A program made the translations under genes and the position numbers. The notes beneath the pieces were generated by a model. It saw only the letters and a list, made by a program, of their open reading frames with translations. It searched no databases and was not told the origin of the DNA. DNA of 64,000 bases from positions 54,149-118,148 of the forward strand of contig NZ_JBHYMS010000019.1 of assembly GCF_042743185.1 (NCBI RefSeq), in the 5' to 3' direction. This DNA comes from Inquilinus sp042743185 (GTDB taxonomy: Bacteria > Pseudomonadota > Alphaproteobacteria > DSM-16000 > Inquilinaceae). Below, in pieces: positions 41,774 to 49,923 of the stretch (position 1 is its first letter; every line of letters starts with the position of its first letter).

Positions 41774-43072
41774 ATGAGCATTCAAAGCGCCATGCAGGCC
41801 GGGGTCATGGGCCTGTTCTCGCAAAGCGCCCGGATGTCGTCGATCTCCGACAACATCGCCAACAGCGGCACCGTCGGCTACAAGCGCGCGAGCGTCGATT
41901 TCTCGACCCTGGTGACGCCCTCGGCCGGCGGCTCCTACGCCGCCGGCGGCGTCTCGGCCAATGCCCGGCTGCAGATCAGCAAGCAGGGCATCATCAACCC
42001 CGGCTCCAGCACCACCGACCTCGCCATCTCCGGCCGCGGCTTCTTCCTGGTGACCAACTCGGTGACGGGCGGGGCGACGGCGAAGACGGCGCTGACCCGC
42101 GCCGGGTCCTTCCTGCCGGACGAGAACGGCAACCTGCGCAACACCGCCGGCTACTACCTCTTGGGCTGGCCGGCCAAGGCCGACGGCACGATCGGCCCGG
42201 TCGACCAGGACGGCACCGGGTCGCTGCAGGTGGTCAACGTCAACACCATGACCGCTGCCGGCCAGCCGACCACGACCATGGGGTTCAGCGGCAACCTGCC
42301 GGCCGACCAGACCGGGCCGGACGCCCCGACCGTGCCGTTCAAGACCTCGGCCGAGTTCTTCTCGCCGCTCGGCGCCTCCGACCGGCTGTTCCTGGAGTGG
42401 CAGCCCTCGACCACCAGGAACCAGTGGACGCTGACGGTGGCCGACGCCTCCGGCAACAAATTCGGCAGCGTCGACGTCACCTTCAACGACAGCGGCCCCA
42501 ATGCCGGCCAGCCGGCGAGCTGGAGCAACGCCACCGCCGGCGGCTTCGGCGGCTTCAGCTTCGACACCGCCACCGGCCAGGCGGTGCTGAGCGTGCCGAA
42601 CGGCAGCACGCCGCAGCAGGTCACCCTGTCGCTCGGCGCGCCGAACACCGCCGGCGGGGTGGTGCAGTTCGCCGGCACCTACAACCCGAAGATCAGCAAG
42701 GACGGCGCCGCGGTCGGCCGCCTCTCCCGGGTCGAGGCCGACGAATCCGGCAAGCTGATCGGCATCTTCGACAACGGCGCGCGCCGCACCCTGTACCAGA
42801 TCCCGATCGCCGACGTGGCCAATCCGGACGGGCTGAACCCCGAGGACGGCAACGTCTACACCATCAGCCGCGAATCCGGCGCGATGCGGCTGTGGGGCGC
42901 CGGCACCGGCCCGGTCGGCAGCGTCGCGGGCGGCAGCCTCGAAAGCTCGAATGTCGATCTGGCCGAGGAGCTGACCCAGCTGATCCAGACCCAGCGGGCC
43001 TACAGCTCGAACGCCAAGATCGTGCAGACCGCGGACGAGATGCTGAACGAAACCACCCAGCTCAAGCGCTAA
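41774..43072 (+). CDS. flgE: Flagellar hook protein FlgE
   Basis: 432 residues. N-terminus SIQSAMQAGVMGLFSQSARM with SSISDNIANSGTVGYKRAS, central FlgE D1/D2 region and C-terminal SSNVDLAEELTQLIQTQRAY with NAKIVQTADEML. The pattern is the classical hook protein, polymerised under the FlgD cap. Ribosome site GAGGAGCGGGGA precedes ATG 41774. A long imperfect palindrome follows the stop (43073-43214). Confidence 0.94.
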   Translation: MSIQSAMQAGVMGLFSQSARMSSISDNIANSGTVGYKRASVDFSTLVTPSAGGSYAAGGVSANARLQISKQGIINPGSSTTDLAISGRGFFLVTNSVTGGATAKTALTRAGSFLPDENGNLRNTAGYYLLGWPAKADGTIGPVDQDGTGSLQVVNVNTMTAAGQPTTTMGFSGNLPADQTGPDAPTVPFKTSAEFFSPLGASDRLFLEWQPSTTRNQWTLTVADASGNKFGSVDVTFNDSGPNAGQPASWSNATAGGFGGFSFDTATGQAVLSVPNGSTPQQVTLSLGAPNTAGGVVQFAGTYNPKISKDGAAVGRLSRVEADESGKLIGIFDNGARRTLYQIPIADVANPDGLNPEDGNVYTISRESGAMRLWGAGTGPVGSVAGGSLESSNVDLAEELTQLIQTQRAYSSNAKIVQTADEMLNETTQLKR

Positions 43073-43214
43073 GAGACGGTCTGGAAATGCTGCTGATGCG
43101 GCCGTCTGATGGCGGTTTCTGCGCTTCCGGTGCTCACGGACGTGGATGTCCGCTGCGCTCCGGTTCTCGAAACCACCACCAGCCGACTCACATCAGCGCA
43201 TTTCCAACCGTCTC
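43073..43214. repeat. 142-bp imperfect palindrome between flgE and flgK
   Basis: The left end GAGACGGTCTGGAAATGCTG and the right end CGCATTTCCAACCGTCTC are inverted copies; pairing continues inward through GCTGATG/CATCAGC and GGTTTC/GAAACC. The element starts one base after the flgE stop and ends 31 bases before flgK. It could fold into one long hairpin in mRNA. It resembles a miniature inverted-repeat or REP-type element, unlike families A-C. Confidence 0.65.
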
Positions 43215-43244
43215 TGACCGGCCTGACCCGGCGGAGACAAGGGC

Positions 43245-44663
43245 ATGAGCCTCTCGCTCGCGATCAGCAGCGCCCTGGCCGGCCTGCGCGGCAGCCAGGC
43301 GCAGACCTCGATCATCTCGCGCAACATCGAGAACGCGGCCGTCCCCGGCTATGTCCGACAGGACATCCAGCTGACCACCCGGGTGGTGGCCGGGGTCAAT
43401 CTCGGCCTCGACGTCAGCGTCCGGCGCAATGTCGACGAGCGGCTGCTCCGCGACGTTCGCAGCACACAGTCCGAGACCGGCAGCCTGTCGGCGCAGAAGG
43501 AGCTGCTGACCCGCTACACCGACACGATCGGCCAGCCGCAGGACGAGCGGTCGGTCGCCTCGCTGCTGTCCAGGCTGAAGACGGCCTTCCAGAGCCTGGT
43601 CGACCGTCCGGGCGACCAGAACTTCCAGCGCGCCGTCGTCGATGCGGCGGCCAACACCGCCGCCTCGATCCGGACCATGTACGCCGCGGCCCAGCAGGCG
43701 CGGACCGATGCGGATCGCAGCATCCAGGACAAGGTCGCCGGCATCAACCAGGGCCTGCAGCGAATCGCCGAGCTGAACCGGACGATCCGCGGCCTGGATC
43801 CGAACGGCGCCGATGTCGGGGCGCTGCAGGACGAGCGCGACCGGCTGGCCGACGGCCTGTCGCAGGAGCTCGGCGTGTCCACCTATCTGCGCGACGGCGA
43901 CATGGTGGTGATGACCAAGGGCGGCGCCACCCTGGTCGACGCCTCCGCCAATCTCCTGACCGCGTCGCCCTTCGGCAGGGTGTCGACCGCTGACGGCGTC
44001 GACCTGACGCCGGGGGGCGGCAATCCGAACGGGCTGCAGGACGGCGCGCTGGCCGGCCTGCTGAAGATCCGCGACGAGACCATGCCCGGGTTCCAGGCCC
44101 AGCTCGACCAGCTGGCAGCGGGGCTGGTGTCGCTGTTCCAGGACAAGGATTCGACCGTCGGCGCGCCGCCGAACGACACCGGCCTGTTCACCGACGGCGG
44201 CAAGGCGCTCGACCCGGCGGCCACCGCCGGGCTGGCCGGCCGGATCGCGGTCAACGACCTGGTGCGGCCGGAGGCGGGCGGGGCGCTGTGGCGCGTCGCC
44301 GGCGGCATGCATGCGGCGGAACCGCCGGCCAGCGGCGATTCCCGGCAGGTGCAGGCCTTCCTCGACGGCTTCGGCGAGCAGCGCGGCTTCGACAGCGGCG
44401 TCGGCCTGGCCGCCTCGGCCACGATCGAGGGCTACGCCACCGGCCTGGTGACGGCGCAGCAAGGGGCGCGGACCAGCGTCTCCTCCTCGCTCGACGCCAG
44501 GTCGGTGACGCTGGAGAGCCTGAAATCGGCCCGGCTCGGCCGCGACGGCGTCAACATCGACGACGAGCTGCAGAAGATGACGCTGGTGCAGCAGAGCTAC
44601 GCGGCCTCGGCCCAGTTGCTCTCGTCGGTGTCGCAGATGATGGACACGCTGCTGAAGATCTAG
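43245..44663 (+). CDS. flgK: Flagellar hook-associated protein FlgK (HAP1)
   Basis: 472 residues. N-terminal D0 motif LAISSALAGLRGSQAQTSII with SRNIENAAVPGYVRQ, then VSVRRNVDERLLRDVRSTQS, a shortened middle domain, and C-terminal DGVNIDDELQKMTLVQQSYA with SAQLLSSVSQMMDTLLKI. It forms the first junction ring between hook and filament. AAGGG lies four bases before ATG 43245. Confidence 0.94.
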   Translation: MSLSLAISSALAGLRGSQAQTSIISRNIENAAVPGYVRQDIQLTTRVVAGVNLGLDVSVRRNVDERLLRDVRSTQSETGSLSAQKELLTRYTDTIGQPQDERSVASLLSRLKTAFQSLVDRPGDQNFQRAVVDAAANTAASIRTMYAAAQQARTDADRSIQDKVAGINQGLQRIAELNRTIRGLDPNGADVGALQDERDRLADGLSQELGVSTYLRDGDMVVMTKGGATLVDASANLLTASPFGRVSTADGVDLTPGGGNPNGLQDGALAGLLKIRDETMPGFQAQLDQLAAGLVSLFQDKDSTVGAPPNDTGLFTDGGKALDPAATAGLAGRIAVNDLVRPEAGGALWRVAGGMHAAEPPASGDSRQVQAFLDGFGEQRGFDSGVGLAASATIEGYATGLVTAQQGARTSVSSSLDARSVTLESLKSARLGRDGVNIDDELQKMTLVQQSYAASAQLLSSVSQMMDTLLKI

Positions 44664-44695
44664 CGGACCAGAACCATCCGTTCGGTTTCCCTCAT

Positions 44696-44786
44696 TGTCA
44701 TTGCCGGGCTTGACCCGGCAATCCAGGGGCCACCGAGAGCGGCTCTTGAAAGCCCCTGGATCCTCGGGTCAAGCCCGAGGATGACA
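44696..44786. repeat. Palindromic repeat family A, copy 6
   Basis: Same architecture as the other family A copies but in the opposite orientation (TTGCCGGGCTTGACCCGGCA first, then TCCTCGGGTCAAGCCCGAGG). It lies in the flgK-flgL gap, inside an operon. Confidence 0.85.
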
Positions 44787-44831
44787 GAAGCGGGGCGGGG
44801 GCACTGAAACGGACCAGGGCAGGAGGACAGC

Positions 44832-45905
44832 ATGACGATCCCGGTTTCCAGCCTCGGCCTGTCGCTGCAGATGCGCGCCCTGGTGCGCAACTCGCAGGCC
44901 CAGGTCGCCGCCCTGGCCAACGAGGTCGGCACCGGCACCCACAACGACGTGGCGGCGGCGCTGGGCGGCCGCATGGCCGAGGCGGTGTCGCTGCGCGGCA
45001 GCACCGACCAGATCGAGGCCTACCAGGCCTCGATCGCCGCGATGCAGACCCGCACCAAGGCGATGGCGGAGTCCCTGAAGACGGTCGACGCGGCGGCGAA
45101 CAAGCTGCTGGGCGAGCTGGCCGCCGCCTCGGAGGGCGGCTCCTCCACCGTCGGCACCCTGCCGCAGAGCGCCCTGTCGGCCCTGACCAGCATCGTCGGC
45201 GCCCTCAACGTCTCGCTCGAAGGGCAGTCCCTGTTCGCCGGCGTCGACACCGGCCAGCCGGCGCTGCAGGACCCGACGAAGCCCGCACCCGGCAGGACGC
45301 AGTCGCCGATCGACGTCATGAAGGGGCTGATCGCCGCCAACCCACCGACCGACCCGGCCGGGGTGCAGGCCCTGGCCGCGGCCATCGGCAAGGCCTTCGC
45401 CTCCGATCCTTCGGTCCCGGCGGACCAGCGCTTCGAGGGCGGCTTCTATCGCGGCACCCCGGCGCTCGACGCCTCGGGCCGGCCGAATCCGCGGGTGTCG
45501 GGCCGCAGCGACGACGGCACCCGGATCGAATACGGGCTGCAGGCCAACGACCCGGCGCTGCGCGACATCCTGCAGGGCCTGACCATGATCGCCGCCGCCG
45601 ACCTGACGGCGATGCCGGAGGACGCGCAGGCGGCCTACATAAAATCGGCGATGCAGACGCTCGGCACCGGGCTCGACGGGCTGCGCCAGGCCACGGCCAG
45701 GCTGGGCGGGCAGCAGGCCGACCTCGACGCCGCCAAGTCCCGCAACGAGTCCCGTCTGACCCTGCTGAACGAGCGCATCGTCGGGCTGGAGCAGGTCGAC
45801 CCCTACACCGCCAACGCCAGGCTCGAGGTGCTGAAGCAGCAGCTGGCCGCCAGCCTGGACCTGACCAGGCAGCTGCAGGGCATGACGCTGGCGCAGCTGG
45901 GCTGA
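44832..45905 (+). CDS. flgL: Flagellar hook-associated protein FlgL (HAP3)
   Basis: 357 residues with a perfect AGGAGG site nine bases before ATG. Flagellin-like coiled ends: SSLGLSLQMRALVRNSQAQV at the N-terminus and RLEVLKQQLAASLDLTRQLQ with GMTLAQL at the C-terminus; FLAGVD-type motif SLFAGVDTGQPAL in the middle. It forms the second junction ring beneath the filament. Confidence 0.9.
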   Translation: MTIPVSSLGLSLQMRALVRNSQAQVAALANEVGTGTHNDVAAALGGRMAEAVSLRGSTDQIEAYQASIAAMQTRTKAMAESLKTVDAAANKLLGELAAASEGGSSTVGTLPQSALSALTSIVGALNVSLEGQSLFAGVDTGQPALQDPTKPAPGRTQSPIDVMKGLIAANPPTDPAGVQALAAAIGKAFASDPSVPADQRFEGGFYRGTPALDASGRPNPRVSGRSDDGTRIEYGLQANDPALRDILQGLTMIAAADLTAMPEDAQAAYIKSAMQTLGTGLDGLRQATARLGGQQADLDAAKSRNESRLTLLNERIVGLEQVDPYTANARLEVLKQQLAASLDLTRQLQGMTLAQLG

Positions 45906-45910
45906 GCGAG

Positions 45911-45987
45911 TAGGTTGGGTTCGCGACCGCGAACCCAACATCCATCGCGCGGCACCGTGTTGGGTTCGCCACGGCGAACCCAACCTA
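45911..45987. repeat. Palindromic repeat family B, copy 2
   Basis: TAGGTTGGGTTCGC ... GCGAACCCAACCTA with two inner hairpins, as in copy 1 at 19795. It lies between convergent flgL and the regulator gene and may end both transcripts. Confidence 0.85.
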
Positions 45988-46004
45988 CGATTCTCTCTCG
46001 GCCC

Positions 46005-46706
46005 TCAGGCCGCGACCCTGTCCTTCGGCGCCACCAGCTTGTAGCCGCGGCCATACACCGTCTCGATGAAGTCGTGGCCGCCGCTGGCCGCGACCAGCTT
46101 CTTGCGCAGCTTGCAGATATGGACCTCGATCACCTTGTCGAAGGGCATGCGGTTCGAGGCGCCGTAGACCGCATCGTAGAGCGAGCCCTTGCTGACCACC
46201 TTGCCGGACTGCAGGGCGAGGTGGCGGAAGATCGCGTTCTCGCGGCCGCTCAGCCGGATCGGGCGGCCGCCGATCTCCGGCTCGCGCCCGTCGAAATAGA
46301 TCGTCATGCCGCCGACCGTCACCGAGGCTGCGGCGTGGCCGAAGGCGCGACGCTGGATCGCGGCGATGCGGGCGGCCAGCTCGCGCGGGCTGACCGGGCG
46401 CTGCACCACGTCGTCGCAGCCGGCCATCAGCAGGTCCAGCGTGCGCTCGGTCGACCGCCCGTCCTGCAGCGCGATGATCGGGCTGTCGCAGCGGCCGGAG
46501 CGCAGCGTCGCGACCAGGCCGCGCGCCTCCGGGCAGACGCCGAGGATGATGGCGGGCGAGGCGCCGGCGGGCCCGCCGCGCCCGACCGGGACCATGCCTT
46601 CGATCTCCTCGCGCGAGGCCGGATAGCATTCCAGCCCGTTGCTGAAGAAGGAGGAGGCGAGGCTCGACCGCGCCGCATCGTCGGGTTCGTACAGGATCAC
46701 CTGCAT
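46005..46706 (-). CDS. OmpR-type flagellar regulator with pseudo-receiver (FtcR/Rem-like)
   Basis: 233 residues from ATG 46706. The receiver-like domain (1-115) keeps the acidic EPDD start, but the phospho-accepting aspartate is G56 (AIILGVCPEA) and the conserved lysine is R103 (DDVVQRPVSP), so phosphorylation is not expected. The C-terminal winged helix is intact: GRPIRLSGRENAIFRHLALQ, SKGSLYDAVYG, DKVIEVHICKLRKKL and FIETVYGRGYKL. FtcR of Brucella and Rem of Sinorhizobium are such orphan regulators of flagellar genes. It is divergent from flgI over a 194-base AT-rich region that carries a candidate binding site. Confidence 0.88.
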   Translation of the reverse strand: MQVILYEPDDAARSSLASSFFSNGLECYPASREEIEGMVPVGRGGPAGASPAIILGVCPEARGLVATLRSGRCDSPIIALQDGRSTERTLDLLMAGCDDVVQRPVSPRELAARIAAIQRRAFGHAAASVTVGGMTIYFDGREPEIGGRPIRLSGRENAIFRHLALQSGKVVSKGSLYDAVYGASNRMPFDKVIEVHICKLRKKLVAASGGHDFIETVYGRGYKLVAPKDRVAA

Positions 46707-46782
46707 GCCGAGCTCCAGTCTCCCAGTTGCTGGTATAGGCCACCGCGACCGCAGCAACGTTAGGAAACATGTAAAAGGATTG

Positions 46783-46815
46783 TCAAGGACACATAGGATT
46801 CGATTCAAGAATTCG
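46783..46815. promoter_or_regulatory. Candidate binding site in regulator/flgI promoter region
   Basis: TCAAGG (46783-46788) and TCAAGA (46805-46810) are direct repeats 22 bases apart, and TTCAAGAATTCG (46804-46815) is the reverse complement of a 12-mer at 37480-37491. OmpR-type proteins bind direct repeats spaced by helical turns, so this could be autoregulation plus control of flgI. The whole region 46745-46850 is AT-rich. Confidence 0.5.
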
Positions 46816-46900
46816 GAAAATATATAAAGTTTTATGGATTGAGTGCTTGCGGGACGGCCGGCGCTGCGGCAAACAGGGGAGGGCGAGCAGGAGGGGAGCG

Positions 46901-48016
46901 ATGCGGGTCGGGCCGGTTCTGGCCGCCGTCGTGGCGGTGATCGTCGGCTGGGCTGGGCTGGTGCCGGCGGCTCAGGCGCAGCGGCTGAAGGATCTGGTCG
47001 ATGTCGAGGGCGTACGGGCCAACCAGCTGGTCGGCTACGGCCTCGTGGTCGGGCTGAACGGCACCGGCGACCGGCTGCGCAACGCGCCGTTCACGCAGCA
47101 GAGCCTGCAGGGCATGCTGGAACGGCTGGGCACCAGCGTCCGCGACCAGGACCTGCGCACCCGCAACGTCGCGGCGGTGATGGTGTCCGGCTCGCTGCCC
47201 GCCTTCGCCCGCCAGGGCGGCACCATCGACGTCTCGGTCTCCTCGCTCGGCGACGCCACCAGCCTGTCCGGCGGCACGCTGATCGTGACCCCGCTGCTGG
47301 GCGCCGACGGCCAGGTCTACGCCGTGGCCCAGGGGGCGCTGGTGGTCGGCGGCTTCACCGCCTCCGGCCAGGCGGCGTCGCTGACCCAGGGCGTGCCGAC
47401 CGCGGCGCGGATCGCCAACGGCGCCATCGTCGAACGCGAGGTCGGCTTCGACTTCGGCAGCCTGGAGTCGGTCAAGCTGGCGCTGCGCATCCCCGACTTC
47501 ACCACGGCGAAGCGGATCGAGGCCGCGATCAACCGCCGGATCGGCGCCGGCGCCGCCCGGATGATCGACCCGGCGACGGTGCAGGTGATCCCGCCCGGCA
47601 GCCGCCGCGGCGACATCGCCGGGCTGATGGCGGAGATCGAGCTGCTGCCGGTCCAGCCCGACACCCCGGCCCGGGTGGTGGTCGACGAACGCTCCGGCAC
47701 CGTGGTGATCGGCGAGAACGTCCGCATCAGCCGCGTCGCCGTCTCGCAGGGCGGGCTGACCATCCAGGTCACCGAGACGCCGCAGGTCTCCCAGCCGGCG
47801 CCCTTTGCCCGGCAGGGCCAGACCGTGGTGGTGCCGCGCACCGACATCCAGGCGGAGGAGGGCGGCAAGGGCCTGGCCGTGATCGACGGGCCGGTGACGC
47901 TGCGCGAGCTGGTGGCCGGGCTCAACGCGCTCGGGGTCAAGCCGCGCGACATGATCTCGATCCTGCAGGCGATCAAGGCCGCGGGCGCTCTGCATGCCGA
48001 TCTGGAGGTGATCTGA
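46901..48016 (+). CDS. flgI: Flagellar P-ring protein FlgI
   Basis: 371 residues from ATG 46901 with GAGGGGAG upstream. Sec signal peptide ends AAQAQ, followed by RLKDLVDVEGVRANQLVGYG, the standard mature start. Other blocks: DVSVSSLGDATSLSGGTLIV, RVVVDERSGTVVIGENVRIS and LVAGLNALGVKPRDMISILQ. It forms the periplasmic P-ring, helped by FlgA. The stop overlaps the flgJ start (TGATG). Confidence 0.96.
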   Translation: MRVGPVLAAVVAVIVGWAGLVPAAQAQRLKDLVDVEGVRANQLVGYGLVVGLNGTGDRLRNAPFTQQSLQGMLERLGTSVRDQDLRTRNVAAVMVSGSLPAFARQGGTIDVSVSSLGDATSLSGGTLIVTPLLGADGQVYAVAQGALVVGGFTASGQAASLTQGVPTAARIANGAIVEREVGFDFGSLESVKLALRIPDFTTAKRIEAAINRRIGAGAARMIDPATVQVIPPGSRRGDIAGLMAEIELLPVQPDTPARVVVDERSGTVVIGENVRISRVAVSQGGLTIQVTETPQVSQPAPFARQGQTVVVPRTDIQAEEGGKGLAVIDGPVTLRELVAGLNALGVKPRDMISILQAIKAAGALHADLEVI

Positions 48017-48372
48017 TGGACCCGCTGGCTGCGATCTCCGGCCTCGGCGGCGCCGGCTCCGTGGCGGTGGAGGCGCGGCGGCCGGACCGGGCCGCGGGCG
48101 ACAAGGCGCACCGCACCGCCGTCGACTTCGAGGCGATGGTGCTGGCGCAGAGCTTCGAGACCCTGTTCCAGGGGGTGAAGGTGCCGTCGCTGACCGGCGG
48201 CGGCTTCGCCGAGGAGCTGTGGCGCAGCTTCCTCCTGTCCGAATACGCCCGCGGCGCGGCCGAGGCCGGCAGCTTCGGCATCGCCCGCCAGGTCGAGGCC
48301 GAGATCCGGCGGATGCAGGGTGAAACTCCGGCCCAGCAGCCCTCGTTGCCGCAGGGGCCGGCCCGTGGCTGA
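48016..48372 (+). CDS. flgJ: Rod-binding protein, FlgJ N-terminal domain only
   Basis: 118 residues. The rod-binding part is visible: VDFEAMVLAQSFETLFQGVK and GGFAEELWRSFLLSEYARGA. The C-terminal muramidase domain of enterobacterial FlgJ is absent, as is usual in alphaproteobacteria; the lytic transglycosylase at 63188 may supply that activity. Coupled to flgI by TGATG; its end overlaps the flgN-like start. Confidence 0.9.
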   Translation: MDPLAAISGLGGAGSVAVEARRPDRAAGDKAHRTAVDFEAMVLAQSFETLFQGVKVPSLTGGGFAEELWRSFLLSEYARGAAEAGSFGIARQVEAEIRRMQGETPAQQPSLPQGPARG

Positions 48373-48871
48373 GCCGCATCGGCTGGCCGACCGGCTCGGC
48401 CGCCTCGACCGGCCGCGGCGCCGGCGCGAGTCGGAGCCCGAGCCGCCGGCCCCGCTGCCGCCGCCGCTCGAATCCTGGCTCGCGGCGATCGAATCCCTGG
48501 CCGCCCTGCTGGAGGAGGAGGCCGAGGCGCTGATCGCCGGGCATGGCGACCGGCTGCCCGAGTTCATCCGGCGCAAGCACGAGGCCGAGGGCGCGGTGAA
48601 GGATTCGGCGCGGCAGGCCGCGGCCGCCGGGCTGGCCTTCGGCAAGGCCTCGCCGCATGCGGCCCGCGCCGCGGCGGCGATCGCGGCGCTGGAGCGCGCC
48701 GGCCGGCGCAACGCCGAGGCCCTGGCGGCGGCGCATGACGCCGCCTCCTATGTCGCGGCCCTGGTGAAGAAGAGCCTGACCGAGACCCGGGCCGAGGGCA
48801 TGTACGGCCGCTCCGGCCGCGCCGTGGCCGGCCATGACCGCACCGTCGCCGGGCTGGATGATTCCTACTGA
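48365..48871 (+). CDS. flgN: FlgN-like export chaperone
   Basis: 168 residues from GTG 48365, which overlaps the flgJ stop. The protein is a long amphipathic helix bundle: SWLAAIESLAALLEEEAEAL, then RRKHEAEGAVKDSARQ and GRRNAEALAAAHDAASYVAA, ending YGRSGRAV, a pattern common in alphaproteobacterial FlgN. It would guard FlgK and FlgL before export. An upstream in-frame ATG at 48320 would overlap flgJ by 53 bases and is less likely. Confidence 0.75.
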   Translation: MAEPHRLADRLGRLDRPRRRRESEPEPPAPLPPPLESWLAAIESLAALLEEEAEALIAGHGDRLPEFIRRKHEAEGAVKDSARQAAAAGLAFGKASPHAARAAAAIAALERAGRRNAEALAAAHDAASYVAALVKKSLTETRAEGMYGRSGRAVAGHDRTVAGLDDSY

Positions 48872-49000
48872 GCCCGGGCCGGCCGATCCTTGGGAACTTA
48901 TTAGGATTCGGCACGGCATTGTGGAGAGGCGAGGGACGAATCCTCGTCCCCGCCGCGCCAGAAGGCGCGACGAACGCGAAGCAGACGGAGCAGAAGCGAC

Positions 49001-49837
49001 ATGGCTTCCATCAACACCAACCTGCAGGCGATCACCGCGCTGCAGAGCCTGAAGGGCGTCCAGTCCAGCCTGCAGACCACGCAGAGCCGGATCTCGACCG
49101 GCCTGAAGGTCCAGGACGCGCGCGACAACGCGGCGTATTTCTCGCTGGCCTCGACGATGAAGGGCGACGCGGGCGTGCTCAACGCCATCCGCGACAACCT
49201 CGCCGTGGTCGGCACCTCGGTCGGCACCGCCCGCCAGGGCGCCGAGGCGATCCAGAAATCGGCGCAGAAGATCGCCGAGAGCATCGCCGCGGCCACGGCC
49301 GACCAGGCGGTCGACAAGACCAAGTTCCAGGACGCGATCAAGGCCGAGGTCGCGAACATCAAGAACGTCCTCGACAACACCAGCTTCAACGGCCAGAACC
49401 TGCTGAAGTCGACCGACGCGGTGACCGTGGTGACCGGCATCAGTCGGGAAGGCGCCACCTACGCCACCACCACCTTCACCTACAACCAGCAGGACCTGTC
49501 GGCGGTGCACACCGCGCTGGCGGCGATCGACGTGACCGCGGCGGCCGACCCGGCGGCCCTGGGGGCACTGCTGCAGACCGCCACCGCCCAGGTCGCCGCG
49601 GCGACCAACGCGGCGACGGCCCTGGGCAGTGCCCAGAACACCATCACCGGCACCCAGGACTTCGTCGGCAAGCTGGTCGACAACATCAATGCCGGCGTCG
49701 GGGCCATCGTCGATGCCGACATGAACCAGGAGGCCGCGCGTCTCCAGGCGCTCCAGGTGCAGGAGCAGCTGGCGATGCAGTCGCTGTCGATCGCCAACCA
49801 GGCGCCGCAGAGCATCCTCTCGCTCTTCCGCAACTGA
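49001..49837 (+). CDS. Flagellin, short alphaproteobacterial type
   Basis: 278 residues. The conserved N-terminal D0/D1 (ASINTNLQAITALQSLKGVQ, then STGLKVQDARDNAAYFSLAS) and C-terminal D1/D0 (DADMNQEAARLQALQVQEQL with QAPQSILSLF) are intact, while the variable outer domains D2/D3 are missing, giving a thin filament surface. It is followed by flaF and flbT, which control flagellin export and flagellin mRNA. The 129-base leader (48872-49000) is a likely site for FlbT-dependent control. Confidence 0.95.
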   Translation: MASINTNLQAITALQSLKGVQSSLQTTQSRISTGLKVQDARDNAAYFSLASTMKGDAGVLNAIRDNLAVVGTSVGTARQGAEAIQKSAQKIAESIAAATADQAVDKTKFQDAIKAEVANIKNVLDNTSFNGQNLLKSTDAVTVVTGISREGATYATTTFTYNQQDLSAVHTALAAIDVTAAADPAALGALLQTATAQVAAATNAATALGSAQNTITGTQDFVGKLVDNINAGVGAIVDADMNQEAARLQALQVQEQLAMQSLSIANQAPQSILSLFRN

Positions 49838-49854
49838 GGACGGGCGTCCGGAGC

Positions 49855-49883
49855 GGGAGGGGGCCGGCCCACGGCCTCCTCCC
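49855..49883 (+). promoter_or_regulatory. Stem-loop between flagellin and flaF
   Basis: GGGAGGGGGCC (49855-49865) and GGCCTCCTCCC (49873-49883) pair with one mismatch over a seven-base loop. It begins 17 bases after the flagellin stop. No U-tract follows. Probably limits read-through so that flagellin is made in excess of FlaF and FlbT. Confidence 0.5.
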
Positions 49884-49923
49884 ATCCGTGACCAGCCGCC
49901 CGTGACGGACTGCCGGAGATCCG

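Noticed and set aside
41742..48910. AGGATTCG recurring upstream of flgE (41742), flgI (46795) and flagellin (48903)
   Set aside because: The same octamer also occurs inside flgK and flgN coding sequence, so it is not specific to promoters.
48903..48924. Sigma-54-like GGCAC/TTG promoter before flagellin
   Set aside because: The GG and TG elements are not at the required GG-N10-GC spacing, so the match is not good enough.
46832..49885. 1017-codon minus-strand open frame opposite flgI to flagellin
   Set aside because: Shadow of strongly conserved flagellar genes on the plus strand; low-complexity Arg/Gly/His composition and no domain.
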